From Mercurialis annua (Eukaryota; Streptophyta; Magnoliopsida; Malpighiales; Euphorbiaceae), in NCBI RefSeq assembly GCF_937616625.2, contig NC_065577.1, forward strand, positions 25,557,501-25,621,500: a stretch of 64,000 nucleotides of DNA. Direction: 5' to 3'. A program made the position numbers and the translations under genes. Position 1 is the stretch's first letter, and each line of letters opens with the position of its first letter. Shown here one piece after another: positions 13,070-23,335 of this stretch. The notes beneath the pieces were generated by a model. It made no database searches. It was not told where the DNA came from and saw only the letters and a list, made by a program, of their open reading frames with translations.

Positions 13070-13398
13070 CTCACTATAGGCTAAACCCATATAGGAATCC
13101 CTGTACTACGTAATTTTTAATTATCTGATCCCTGCACTTATTTTTTGTTAATCAAAGTCCTTGAACTTACTATTTTTTCTTCAACGAGCCCTTTTTTAAC
13201 GGATCTAACTATGCGTGAGGTCAGTCTCCGTCAAAACTAATAACTTTCAATTTAGTAAATCCACGTCAAAAAAATGCTGACATGTCCCCATTTGTCCACA
13301 CATGTGTCATCTTCTCATCTTCTCCCCACATCTTCTCTTCTTCTCCCTGAGTAGAGCACCGGTCAACATCGAACACCAACACCCACAATTCAAATTTC

Positions 13399-13502
13399 CA
13401 AAAAACCATTTGATGAGCCTGAAGAAATACACCAGCGGGCTTTGATGGAAATGAATAATCTACCAATTAATTGCAATCCCGAAATTATCTCTAAAATCAT
13501 CT
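13399..13502 (+). pseudogene. Unidentified coding-like fragment inside Pack-MULE
   Basis: An open stretch reads FDEPEEIHQRALMEMNN and then LPINCNPEIISKII before a TGA near 13503. It has no start of its own and lies just upstream of the UNC93-like fragment in the same element. The composition looks coding-like, but I do not recognise the family; a separate captured exon is possible. Confidence 0.35.
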
Positions 13503-13509
13503 GAGTTAC

Positions 13510-13780
13510 ATGGGTTTTGATGAAAATGGAGAATCAGCCACAAAATTGCCGAACAAATCACTTTTCCGATATCGATCACTCGGATTAGTATGTTTTTGCG
13601 GCCCTGGGATGTTCAAGGCCCTCCCCGATATGGGTGGCGGTGGCCAGATTGACCCAAGCCGCAAGCAACGCCAACACCGCACTTTACACAACCTTCGTCG
13701 TCTTAGGCATACTGGGTGGCAGAATATACAACATTTTAGGTCCCCGCCTAATGCTCGCCGTCGGTTGCAGCACGTCGCTC
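13510..13780 (+). pseudogene. Captured fragment of UNC93-like membrane protein gene
   Basis: From an ATG at 13510 the frame reads MGFDENGESATKLPNKSLF then RYRSLGLVCFCGPGMF and MGGGGQIDP. After a small deletion near 13650 the next frame continues ASNANTALYTTFVVLGILGG then IYNILGPRL and GCST. This is the N terminus and first membrane helices of plant UNC93-like proteins (major-facilitator-like), whose family motif is GLVCFCCPGMFNAL...GGGGQ. Relative to that pattern, roughly eight residues are missing after RYRS. The frameshift, the internal deletion and the loss of everything downstream make it a fragment. It lies between MULE TIRs, so it was presumably captured from a host gene. Confidence 0.82.
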
Positions 13781-14166
13781 TTCTGATTCTGCCATTTCCG
13801 CTTTTTAATGGTGTGTAGGGTTTTGAAAAAAGAAAACAGGGAGTTTTATTTCTCTTTCTTTCTTGTTATCTTCTTATCTTTCGGTCTCAGACCATGTTAA
13901 AACATGAGGAAGAAATTAATGCGGGAAATGAAAGTGAGGAAGACGAAAAGAAGGAATTTATGCTGGGATATGGAGTCTAGCAGAGAAGAGTTTTTGTAAA
14001 TAGCTTATGGTGTTTGCTTTGAAGTTATGTGGGTTTTTTTGTTAAGCTTTAATGGTGTTTGGTTTGTTTTCTTAGTTGACATGAGGAAGAAGATGAAATG
14101 ATAAATGGAAAAAAGTAAGAAAAAGTCCTTAAATTTATTTAAAATATTATCTTAAGTGATGTTAAG

Positions 14167-14732
14167 TAGGGGTGAGCATGGTTCGGTTCGGTTCGGTTTG
14201 GTTTAGTAAACTCCAAAACCAAACCATATTTTTTAAGGGAAAATATAAAAATCAAACCACGTCAAATATTTACGTGAAATTTCGGTTCGGTTAACCAAAC
14301 TTTAGCATTGGTTTCGGTTCAATTTGGTTCGGTTTGATTAATATAGATTTAGATAAATATTATATATAATTATACGTAAAAATTAAAATTATACGTAATA
14401 ATTTTTACTTATATGTGTGTATTAGTTTATATATTTTATTTTCATATATGTATCTATACACACATATTAGATTTATATATAAATATTTCAATAAATAAAT
14501 TTTATATTTATTTATACATATATAAATATTAATAAAAATAATATTATTGTAAACTTTGGTTTTTCGGTCGGTTCGGTTAACCACTAGTTGAAACCAAACC
14601 AAAACCAAAAACCATACTTTTTTATAATTTCAAACCAAACCAATCCATTTTAACCATTTTAACCAAACCAAAATTAATTTCGGGTTGGTTTGGATCGGAT
14701 TAATGGTTTGGTTTGATTTTTGCTCACCCCTA
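14167..14732. mobile_element. hAT-type MITE
   Basis: A 566-bp element with TIR TAGGGGTGAGCA at both ends and a perfect 8-bp target duplication ATGTTAAG (14159-14166 and 14733-14740). The subterminal regions are GGTTCGGTTCGGTTTGG-like and inverted relative to each other. The interior is AT-rich and non-coding. The 8-bp TSD and TAGGG terminus are typical of non-autonomous hAT elements. It is nested in the Pack-MULE. Confidence 0.92.
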
Positions 14733-14974
14733 ATGTTAAGGTGGCAATTGGCGTGCATTTTAAAATTCATGTGGCTGATGTGGCAGCTCATGTAGCTGTA
14801 TCATGTTTCTATCACAGCAGAATGGAGTTTGCTCACACGCGCAGACGAATCCGTTAAAAAAGGACCCATTTTAGAGAAAATGGTAAGTTCAGGGACTCCA
14901 AGTAGTAAAAATGAATTACAGGGATCAAATGATTAAAAAATGCGTAGTATAGGAACCTCTATATGGATTTATCC

Positions 14975-15478
14975 TATAAAGAAGTCTTATCTCATTTTAG
15001 GTTAAACTTTTACATATCCATCTTTTTTTCTCTCTTTTCTCTTTTTTCTTCTCTCTTCTTTTCTTCATCTTTTCTTCTTATTTTTCATTTGATTTTCAGT
15101 TTATCTCCTCCGATTATATTTTCGTTCGTCTTTCCGGTCGCGCTTCCGTTCGTCTACTTCCGATGGATTTCTCGTCGTTTCCGGTCGTTTTTTCGTTCGT
15201 CTTTTCCGTTCGCGCTAGTTCGTTCGTCTCTTCCGTTCGCGCTATGAATTTCTCGACTCGTTTTTAGTTTTGTGTAATTTTTTAGGTTTTTTGTAATGAT
15301 TTAAATATTTTGTAAATAAATTATTGTAGATCTATAATTTTTTGTTTATAAAATTGTTCTATTATTCATATAATTATTTATTTTGTCTTTTCTTATTCAT
15401 AAATTTGTTTATTGCTACTGATTTTATAAATAAAAAATTGATTTATTGTGCATTTGTAGTAATTTTATAATATATTTA
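14975..15478. other. Pyrimidine-rich then AT-rich spacer
   Basis: A TC-rich tract at about 15015-15245 with repeated CGTTCG-type words, then AT-rich sequence. A 94-codon open frame here is low-complexity Phe/Ser/Leu and unconvincing. Confidence 0.5.
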
Positions 15479-15830
15479 CGTTTTAGTGTATTTTGGGTGT
15501 ATTTATAGTGTATTTCTACCATTTTTTAGTATATTTATGGTGCATTTACAGTGTTTATGATGTATTTGCAGTCTTTATGGTGTATTTGCAATGTTGATGG
15601 TGTATTTACAGTGTTTATGGTGTATTTGCAGTATTTCATGGTGTAAACCATAAAAAACACTACAAAATGCATAAATACACTACTTATACACTATATATAT
15701 ACTACTTATATACTATTTATACACTAATCTTACACTATATAAACACCATAAAAACACTATGTATACACTACTATTACACTATAAAAAATAAATAAAAAAT
15801 TCCAGAAAAAAAATCTATAAAAAATAAAAA
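15479..15830. repeat. Short tandem repeats followed by their inverted copies
   Basis: About seven diverged copies of an 18-27-bp unit like TTTATGGTGTATTTGCAGTG run from 15479 to 15640. The inverted sense (ACACTATATAAACACCATAAA and similar) then runs to about 15830. The junction is at GGTGTAAACCATAAAAAACAC. Confidence 0.7.
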
Positions 15831-16087
15831 TTAACACTATATATACAGTAATCCTACACTATATAAAAAAATTGTCAGTCGGTTGTCACGACCGAAATCT
15901 CAAGCCGCGACCAACGCTAGGGAATGGGAGTGGTAGCTCCGAAACCCGTAGCTAGCCTAGAGATCACTATAAATTTTTCGCGAAACATTAACAAAATGTT
16001 TTTATAAAACTTCTTTAAACGATACAAAACGATCTTTAGAAATCAGGGTCTTACAAAGCGATATCCCATATCAAGCAATGCCCTGTT

Positions 16088-16139
<52 letters not shown>

Positions 16140-16532
16140 GGTTAAAAGTGCAGTCTAAAACCTTTATACATATCAGAGTATAAACAAGATATTTAAAACC
16201 GTTTGATAAAACATAATTACACTCTAGGACTCGACTACTGCAGCACTACTGATTGGTTCCTTCTTTCTGTACTCGCGGACTTCTGGAACAAGGATAGAAG
16301 TCCGTTACATTCGATACCATACACCTGAAACATAACACTATTGGGGGGTCAGACAACGCTGAGTGAGTTCACATTTACTTAAAATATTATAAATATAAAT
16401 TTCATTAACACATATTAAAACAAACAATAATGTTTGATCCGATGAAACCCTAATCTTAAATTAATACTATTTCCTATTCGTATCCTACTCATATTGTATC
16501 CATTAATAATATATCAAATCATTTTAATCCAA

Positions 16533-16716
16533 GTGGTACGGTCCCGAGATAGTTCAACCGAGTTACTCGTTACCACGTGATATAGTCCCGAGATAGTTCA
16601 ACCGAGTTACATCATGTCACTGCTTAATCCCAAAGTGTGAGTCCCGAGATAATTCAACCGAGTTACTCACTAGATACGGGTCCCGAGATAGTTCAACCGA
16701 GTTACTCACGTATCTA
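16533..16716 (-). repeat. Hairpin array with conserved 26-nt loop core, left LTR
   Basis: Four copies of a 26-nt core starting GTCCCGAGATAGTTCAACCG (16541, 16585, 16641, 16680), each bracketed by its own inverted pair: GTGGTACG/CGTTACCAC, GTGATA/TGTCAC, GTGA/TCAC, and TAGATACG/CGTATCTA (16671-16678 with 16709-16716). The cores are nearly identical while the stems differ. Confidence 0.85.
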
Positions 16717-18674
16717 CCAAAAACATAATCCTCCTTACTCCCATACATAATCATCATTTACCGAGATCATATCAAACATTTTTAAATACAAGCATCTATC
16801 TATACTAATTCTATGACTGACCCGGACACTGGTGATCACACAGCCTATTGACGCCCAATAGGTAGCTCGTTTCCTCGGATCATAAAGCAAACATCACAAC
16901 TTACAAATAACAACAATATGTCAAATAATGCATCCAAGCGATATTATGAACAAAGCATTCACATGAATTGCCCAAGTATGAAGTAATAATGTATATGCAA
17001 TGCAATTAATGGATTACCACACAATTAACAACTTATAGTAATAATATGCGAAAGTAAATTGCAAAACTCACAAATTGCTATCCAAAGACTTCGGCCATAG
17101 CAAAGCCCTGTTGCGTTCTTTACGTTTTGCGCCCCCTTAATAGTCGTCTCGTCGAGTCTATGAAGATACGATAATAAATCGTAATTAAAATGGATCCTAA
17201 TCCAAAGGTGTTCAAGCTATAGACTACTTAGCGAATAAATCAATTTATTTTGCCTTGGAATAAATTGATAACCTTTTAAAATATAACTTCTTTTAATAAA
17301 TAACGTTAGTCCAAATGTTATTTATTAACTATTCAATTTAGCTAAATGAAATTAATTATCGAGCTAAATCGATAATTAATTTAATAAGTCACTTTTCCAT
17401 AATTTATAATTAATCTTAGCTCAAAACGTCAATTTATGACTCAATTAATTAATGACTTTACATTTCGTTAATTAAAACTAGTTTTCCCAAAACTAGCTAA
17501 CTAGCCGACTTTGAACCATTAAAACGTTTATTTAAAACGGCCTGACTCTCAAACAAATTTGACATTCTTATAGTTTGTAACCTCGTCTACAACTTTCGTT
17601 CAGATTCTAATCTGAAATTATCGTCCTAAGGTGTCTGAAATGTGTCTTGAAGTTGGTACCTCAAATCTGAAATTTTATTGCTGTATAAACAGCCTTAATG
17701 CTGCTGTATCGGACTTAAAAACAGAGCATGTACGGTAGTCAAAACCTTAAACAAATTTGATATTCTTATAGTCCACAACGTCCTCTACAACTTTCGTTTA
17801 GACCTCGGACTCAAAATAAAACCCGAAAAGGTCGGATATTAGCCTGGAAGTTGGTTCCCTGATTTAAACATTCCTAGGCTGCAAAACAGTCCACTAAGCT
17901 GCTGTTTTCAGACAGCAGAACAGGGTACCTACAGCAGTAATAACCCAAAACAAATCCAACATTCATAAACTCCATACTCCCATCTACAATATCCATGAAG
18001 ACTTCAACTAATTCCGACTTACCGTTTGTTCACAATTTAATTCCAAAGTTTCCCTTTTATTATGTTTTAACACTTAGTTTATTTTTCTAACTTATTTTTC
18101 CAGTTTTTGACTTAACTTCAAACACGGATAATTTTTAATCCGACTTAACAACACCATGTTTATTTCACTTAAATCTCATCTATGCAACACCGTCTATATA
18201 CTTCATTCATTTTCGTGTTAAAATTACTACAGTTCGAGGTCCATTTTTAACCTCAAAACAGCCCTCATGGCTTGATAAATAAAATTTCCAGATTTTTATT
18301 AACTTTTCTACTACTTTCATCAATTAAAATCGATCCTTTCCGACTACACAAATTCTAAACAAACTTGATTTTCTTATATTCTATAATACCGTCTACATTT
18401 TTCATTAAGACTCGAACTAAAACCGACATATCCTTTATACTCAAAATTGCCCTCAAAGATAGCCCCTTAACATGCCAAATTCTGGAATTAAATTACAGAT
18501 TTTTCACTCACTTTTCAATCATTCAAAACAGCCATTGAACACAGCCAAAATTCAAACTTAATCGGTCATATTTCATCTATGTAAAACCCTCTATCCATTA
18601 CAGCTCATATCAAGCACACACCATCACAATTTAGGGTCTATTTTTAGGTGCAAATCACCCTTCGTGGCTGTCCT

Positions 18675-18773
18675 GTTGTGAAGCACAACTGCTGCATATT
18701 GCAGCAGTGTGCAGCGACTTGCTGCTGCAAAAATTGCAGCAGCTCGCTGCTTGTTATAGCAGCGATTTGCTGC
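18675..18773 (-). repeat. CAGCAGC palindrome cassette, left LTR
   Basis: Consecutive hairpins: GTTGTG/CACAAC, ACTGCTGCA/TGCAGCAGT, GCTGCTGCAA/TTGCAGCAGC and TCGCTGCT/AGCAGCGA, with 3-6-nt loops. The GC content is clearly above that of the LTR around it. Confidence 0.85.
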
Positions 18774-19760
18774 TGTTCCGACACCCTTATACTCACCCCG
18801 ACATGCTAGCTCTAATCCCCTTTCATAACCGAACCTTAAGCTCCAAAGAATCACCCAAAAACACTTCAAATTATCACTTAAACTCAACTTAAGCTTGGCA
18901 AATACAGAGCAGAATATTCGATCACTTTGAACTCAACAAACACTATCAAAATCATAATTAATTTCAGCAAATAAGAAGTTACCTTGTTCCTTAGCGTGTT
19001 GGCTTTCCAACCGGACCTTAATCGCTGAAATCGATGATCAATTCGTGAAGATATTAACGCCGCCGTGTGAGTTGTTCATGAGGAACAAGAAGGAAGGGAG
19101 GAAGATGATGGTGATGGCGGTGACCTTCCAACATGAGGGTTTTGTTTTAAGTTTTCATTTTCTAGTTTTAGATAGCAATAGAAATTGAAGGGGTGGGGTA
19201 TGAGGTGTCCTTTTCTTATTAAGTTTGTGGAAAAATCATATTCAAGTGCCTAAATTAGGCACCTCTTCCAACTTAACTCTTAGGCTTTCAATTTCTCCAA
19301 TTTAACCAAATTGATTTCATAATTACACGGAACCTTGACGATTATTCTTTATCGATAAATAATGGGTTTCATCACATTATTTATTTATCTGGGTCCAAAT
19401 AATTTATTTATATCCTTTTCCTTTTCCGATAATCAAATTCCGTTTAATTAAAATCCTTTCGTCCAATTTTTACAAAATTTTATCTTTGATCCATAAATTT
19501 ATTTTACGAACTTTATCGTAAAATTAACTCGGGACTTACCATTTATTTTATTTTAATTTATCTACTTTTCTTAGTCCCGCTAAATTCCAATTTATCAAAT
19601 AATAAATTCCACTTAATTTATTATTTCACGATCATTTTAATAGACCCGCTTCGATCTAAATTCTTATTTCTCGAACTTAATTCCGATGTCCTTGATTAAG
19701 TTCTCGTATTTATGCTTCTTGGCACATTACTTGGTACTTTAAAAGTACGGGGTATCACAT

Positions 19761-19772
19761 TCTTCCCCCCTT
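19761..19772 (-). other. Polypurine tract of LARD
   Basis: The minus strand reads AAGGGGGGAAGA, directly next to the TG end of the 3' LTR: the plus-strand primer for reverse transcription. Just upstream in element sense is AAATTCGAGGACGAATTT, reminiscent of the pol end in Tekay/Del elements. Confidence 0.9.
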
Positions 19773-22700
19773 ATAAAAATTCGTCCTCGAATTTCATAAT
19801 TATAGTAATACTCTTATCCATCAAGTATTACACTTCTTAGCAATTCTTATTGCTTCTTATAAAGACTTAAAGTCTTACTTTTTATACTATCGTTACCCAG
19901 ATCATAAAGTTATAATAACTTCGCCTTTGTAATCCATTGTGTTCCTTAAAGTTTCTTACATCGTCATTTCTTGACGGTTTTCTAGTTACCCGTCTTTATT
20001 ATCAAGTGTTTGATTTATTTTACGATAATTGCTAACATCCTTAAAGATAGTTGGTCTTGTCCTTACGTCCTTCTGTATCATACTTAATCGTATGGTGATG
20101 CTTAATGTCTGTTATAAAAGAGATGACTAATCTCTTCACGAACGTCCTTCGTTCGCACGTAGCTGCTCCTTATACAATTCTCATTGAGATGTTAATCTCA
20201 TCGTCTATCAACTTCTTGCCTTGATAGGTTCACATCTTTTCACTTCTTAACGTTGGTATTCGTCAATCTTTATTCGTCGTTTGCTCCTTAATACCATAAG
20301 GGTAGTATCGTTCTTAATGCCAATTTTGGACTTTTCTTGTTGATATCAACTTTGACTTTCAATTTTGAACTTTTCTTCAACTATTCTTAGTATTAACTAA
20401 AGCACTATTTGATTAATTAACCAATCCAATTGAGTGATTTACTATTTCAAGTTATCTTAAACTTGTCCAAAATCTTGCTTATCTAGCTTAATTTGTCTGT
20501 CCAAATTGCTTATTCAGAAGCGTTTGTTCACTGAACGAAACCGGTATTCGTATAGTTCACAACATCCTTTACCTCATCTCGAAGCTCATTCTTCCATATA
20601 TTTCTTATTTTATGATGTATTGTTACTTAACGTCTATTCCTTATCCCGAACTAAAGTCTTTTCTTGTCTCATATCCTTTAGTGCTTTGCTTCTCTCAATA
20701 TTCGTCAAAAACTATCATTCCATAATAGTACTATCGATTCTCTTTCGCTTGTTTCTCAAGACCTTAATTTTAGTCCTAACTCTTATTCATTAAGTTGTAT
20801 TATTTTTTAATGAGCTTCTGTTCCATTCCCGCTTCTTATTAACTTTTGAGCTTATCGACATACGACGTCGTCTTTCTTGGCATTTCTTTCCTCCTTGTAT
20901 TTAATCACGTACATGTTTACCTTCTCCTCTTTCTCTTCTGTTGCAATACCCCTTAATATTCATTTACTAACTATTGTCTTTATAGTTAGATTTATACGGC
21001 CTTTCGTCCAACACTCTTATTCATGTCTTATGGTGGTTAGGAATTTCTTTTTCTTCACTAATAATCATGCACTTCATAGTTTCATGAATCTCATGAAGTG
21101 GAATGCCCGCCTGGCATTACTCGATATGAATCGAGTCCTTATCCACGATATATCGTAGCTCTAGATCCTTCAATCTTAGTGAATTCAGGACTTGTAATCT
21201 TTTACCATCGTCCGGTGAAGTTCTTATCTTTGTCTTATAATACCTCGCGATCGTCTAATACGTTTTGCGATCATCGTGTACTTCTTTCTTTAATATCTCC
21301 CACCTCTACTATCTGTAAGAGTTGGAGGTTACTCTTTTGTGTTCATCGACAGGTTGTACCCTTGGTCTTGAGCATATCTAATTCTCATCTTCCTACCGAC
21401 ATCTCATCTACTAGTAAGGTTGATCTTATACTTAGATCAACTCTATCCTTCTTGACACCGTGTGTCTATGACTACATAGAAGTCGATTCCTTTTATCTTC
21501 TTGTTATTTTCTATATAACGTCTTTAATTCCATCCCTCGATTACCTTTATCGCGTGTCACACAATATACGTAGGCTGTTTAAGTCTTATCTATGTCGATT
21601 AACTTAATCGATCTCTTCATATTCTTAGTCCATTATTTTTTAATTCTTATACACCCTTACACTTGAATGGCTCTTTGTAGGTATCTTAGTTCAAGCTTTT
21701 ATGGGTGTCCTTCTTTATTGCCTTTTGTTTCGAGCTGTCCGATAACATCTTCGTGTTATAGCTCAACCCCTTTGTTGAGTCCTTCCTTCCTATTTCCTTA
21801 CATCCCTTGATGCCTATATAGCTTACTAGCCTTAAAGATTTCTTACTTTATTTGCTTCCTCTAAGATTTATCGGTATATATCCTTGTTTTCCCTTAGAGC
21901 TTATATACTCGCGTACCATGAGTTCGCACCATCGTGTTTATTATCCATATCGATCATATATCCCGATGTCGTTATTTTTGATCATCACTGCACCTCTTAC
22001 TCTTGAGGTGGCTTACTTGCCTTATACGATTCTTACTTTCATAGGTTCTACCTATGAGGTGTGAACTATGTTCACCATTAAACTATCTTTGTACAATCTT
22101 TTATATTTGTTATTGCTCTTTATTAAAGTTTATATATTGGTGTCACAGGAAATTCCATCTGGTTTCTTACGTTTCAAATCAATTTGACTTTGCCGCGGGA
22201 CTTTCAAAACAATTTCTTTTCAAATCAAATACAATTTCAATCATATAGTTTCAAAACCTTTAGTATAATTGCGCATCAGAGTGATGACACCTCTCATCAC
22301 TAAAGAGTTGCTATTTAAAATTCTTTGAATTGCTCGTATCAGCGAATGCATGATGCAGAGTAAAATTATGGTTTTATATCAAAATTTTTATACATATATG
22401 CTGATACTGCAATGTGTTTTCAATCATGTCTTTCATGCTTCCTATGGCATACTACATGCTGGGTCTGTGCACAATTATACTTTCAAAAGAAATCTCAAAG
22501 CTTTATTTCTTTTGTAGACACCATAAGTCAACTCAGACCGGAACTTCTGTGACATTTTAACTTTTCTTTATATGGCTTTTTATCAGTCTTATTGGTGTAT
22601 TTTATTCTCGTTCTCTATCTTTCTATCACATACTATCAAGCTATGTTCAGGGCATAGCTCAGGTTATTTGTGCATATTTGACATTTTGTAGAGTATGTCG

Positions 22701-23318
22701 AACTCTTTCAATGTATGTTCTCTACGTTTTGTTCCCTTCCTAAAGGAATATCTTAGGTTATGCACCTAGGTTCTCATTCTTCCTAGTGCATCGTCTATTT
22801 GATAACGATCTATATCTGATACGATACATCTATGCCATAATGGCTTGTCTTATTGGCCAAACCATAGCTACTATAAGAAATGTGATAGCACAAAGTATAT
22901 GCATCGTACTTGGGGGTGCTTGACTAGATTCGCCCCGTTCTCATATCACTATTCCTGATCGGCGATCTTTGATTCGCTATTTCTGATCGGCGATCTTGCC
23001 CAGACATGCTTGTGAAAGTCCATTTCTCACAAGTCCTTCTCCGTATGCACATTGCGTATGCATACTCTATCATAAATGAAACATGCATTCTTATCACATA
23101 TACATAATCCATATAGAACAAACAGTGTTTCGCAAAGCAATCGATCATATGGACTCGTATCCTATCGAGGAGAGTGAGAAGTTTTGAAAATAAACAAGGA
23201 CTTATCAATGATATGACTCGAGTCCTATAGCTGCAGTAGTTCCTAGCTTAACCTAGTGACAATGTCAAACCTAGGTACAGACGATCACATATAAGCAATG
23301 GCCTATGAATCTAACCAT

Positions 23319-23331
23319 TGCTCTGATACCA
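23319..23331 (-). other. Primer-binding site for initiator tRNA-Met
   Basis: The minus strand reads TGGTATCAGAGCA, the standard plant LTR-element primer-binding site complementary to the 3' end of initiator methionine tRNA, five or fewer nucleotides inside the 5' LTR. It fixes the element's orientation. Confidence 0.95.
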
Positions 23332-23335
23332 CCTT

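Larger units (their letters stand above)
13079..14974. mobile_element. Mutator-like Pack-MULE with UNC93-like fragment
   Basis: Long terminal inverted repeats of about 95 bp: the left starts GGCTAAACCCATATAGGAA at 13079, and the reverse complement of the right end (about 14880-14974) starts GGATAAATCCATATAGAGG. The two align with moderate divergence along their length (shared TGATCCCTG and TGAACTTAC blocks). The TIR text resembles that of the Pack-MULE at 48892. Its interior carries an UNC93-like gene fragment and a nested hAT MITE. The flanks share only TATA, so a 9-bp TSD is not evident. Confidence 0.75.
15884..19759 (-). repeat. LARD 3' LTR (left copy)
   Basis: 3876 bp. It contains a (TA)n microsatellite (about 16092-16136), a four-hairpin array (16533-16716), and a palindrome cassette of CAGCAGC words (18675-18773). 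A reading frame of 87 codons across the cassette is a by-product of the repeats. Confidence 0.95.
19760..23335 (-). other. LARD internal domain, non-coding, hairpin-rich
   Basis: No gag, protease, RT or integrase motif on either strand, and open frames are short. From about 19800 to 22080 the sequence is a chain of short inverted repeats. Examples: 19806-19812/19824-19830, 20118-20124/20130-20136, 20139-20144/20150-20155, 20205-20211/20221-20227, 21119-21125/21130-21136, 21419-21426/21434-21441, 22040-22046/22050-22056. After about 22100 the pattern weakens. LARD internal domains in cereals have been described as non-coding yet structurally conserved; here a role in RNA folding or packaging is inference. 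Confidence 0.8.

Noticed and set aside
14963..15247. 94-codon Phe/Ser/Arg-rich frame
   Set aside because: Low-complexity pyrimidine tract; no homology recognised.
16533..16716. CRISPR-like look: regular repeat of 26 nt with variable spacers
   Set aside because: Plant LTR context, only four units, and the variable parts are self-complementary pairs around each repeat; no cas genes.
18624..18887. 87-codon minus frame, identical in both LARD LTRs (also 26055-26318)
   Set aside because: It spans the CAGCAGC palindrome cassette, has no domain and lies in a non-coding LTR; the identity only reflects the LTR duplication.
20506..22248. Several plus-strand open frames in the LARD internal domain
   Set aside because: They are on the strand opposite to the element, Leu/Phe/Ser-rich from TC-rich sequence, and without any retroelement motif.
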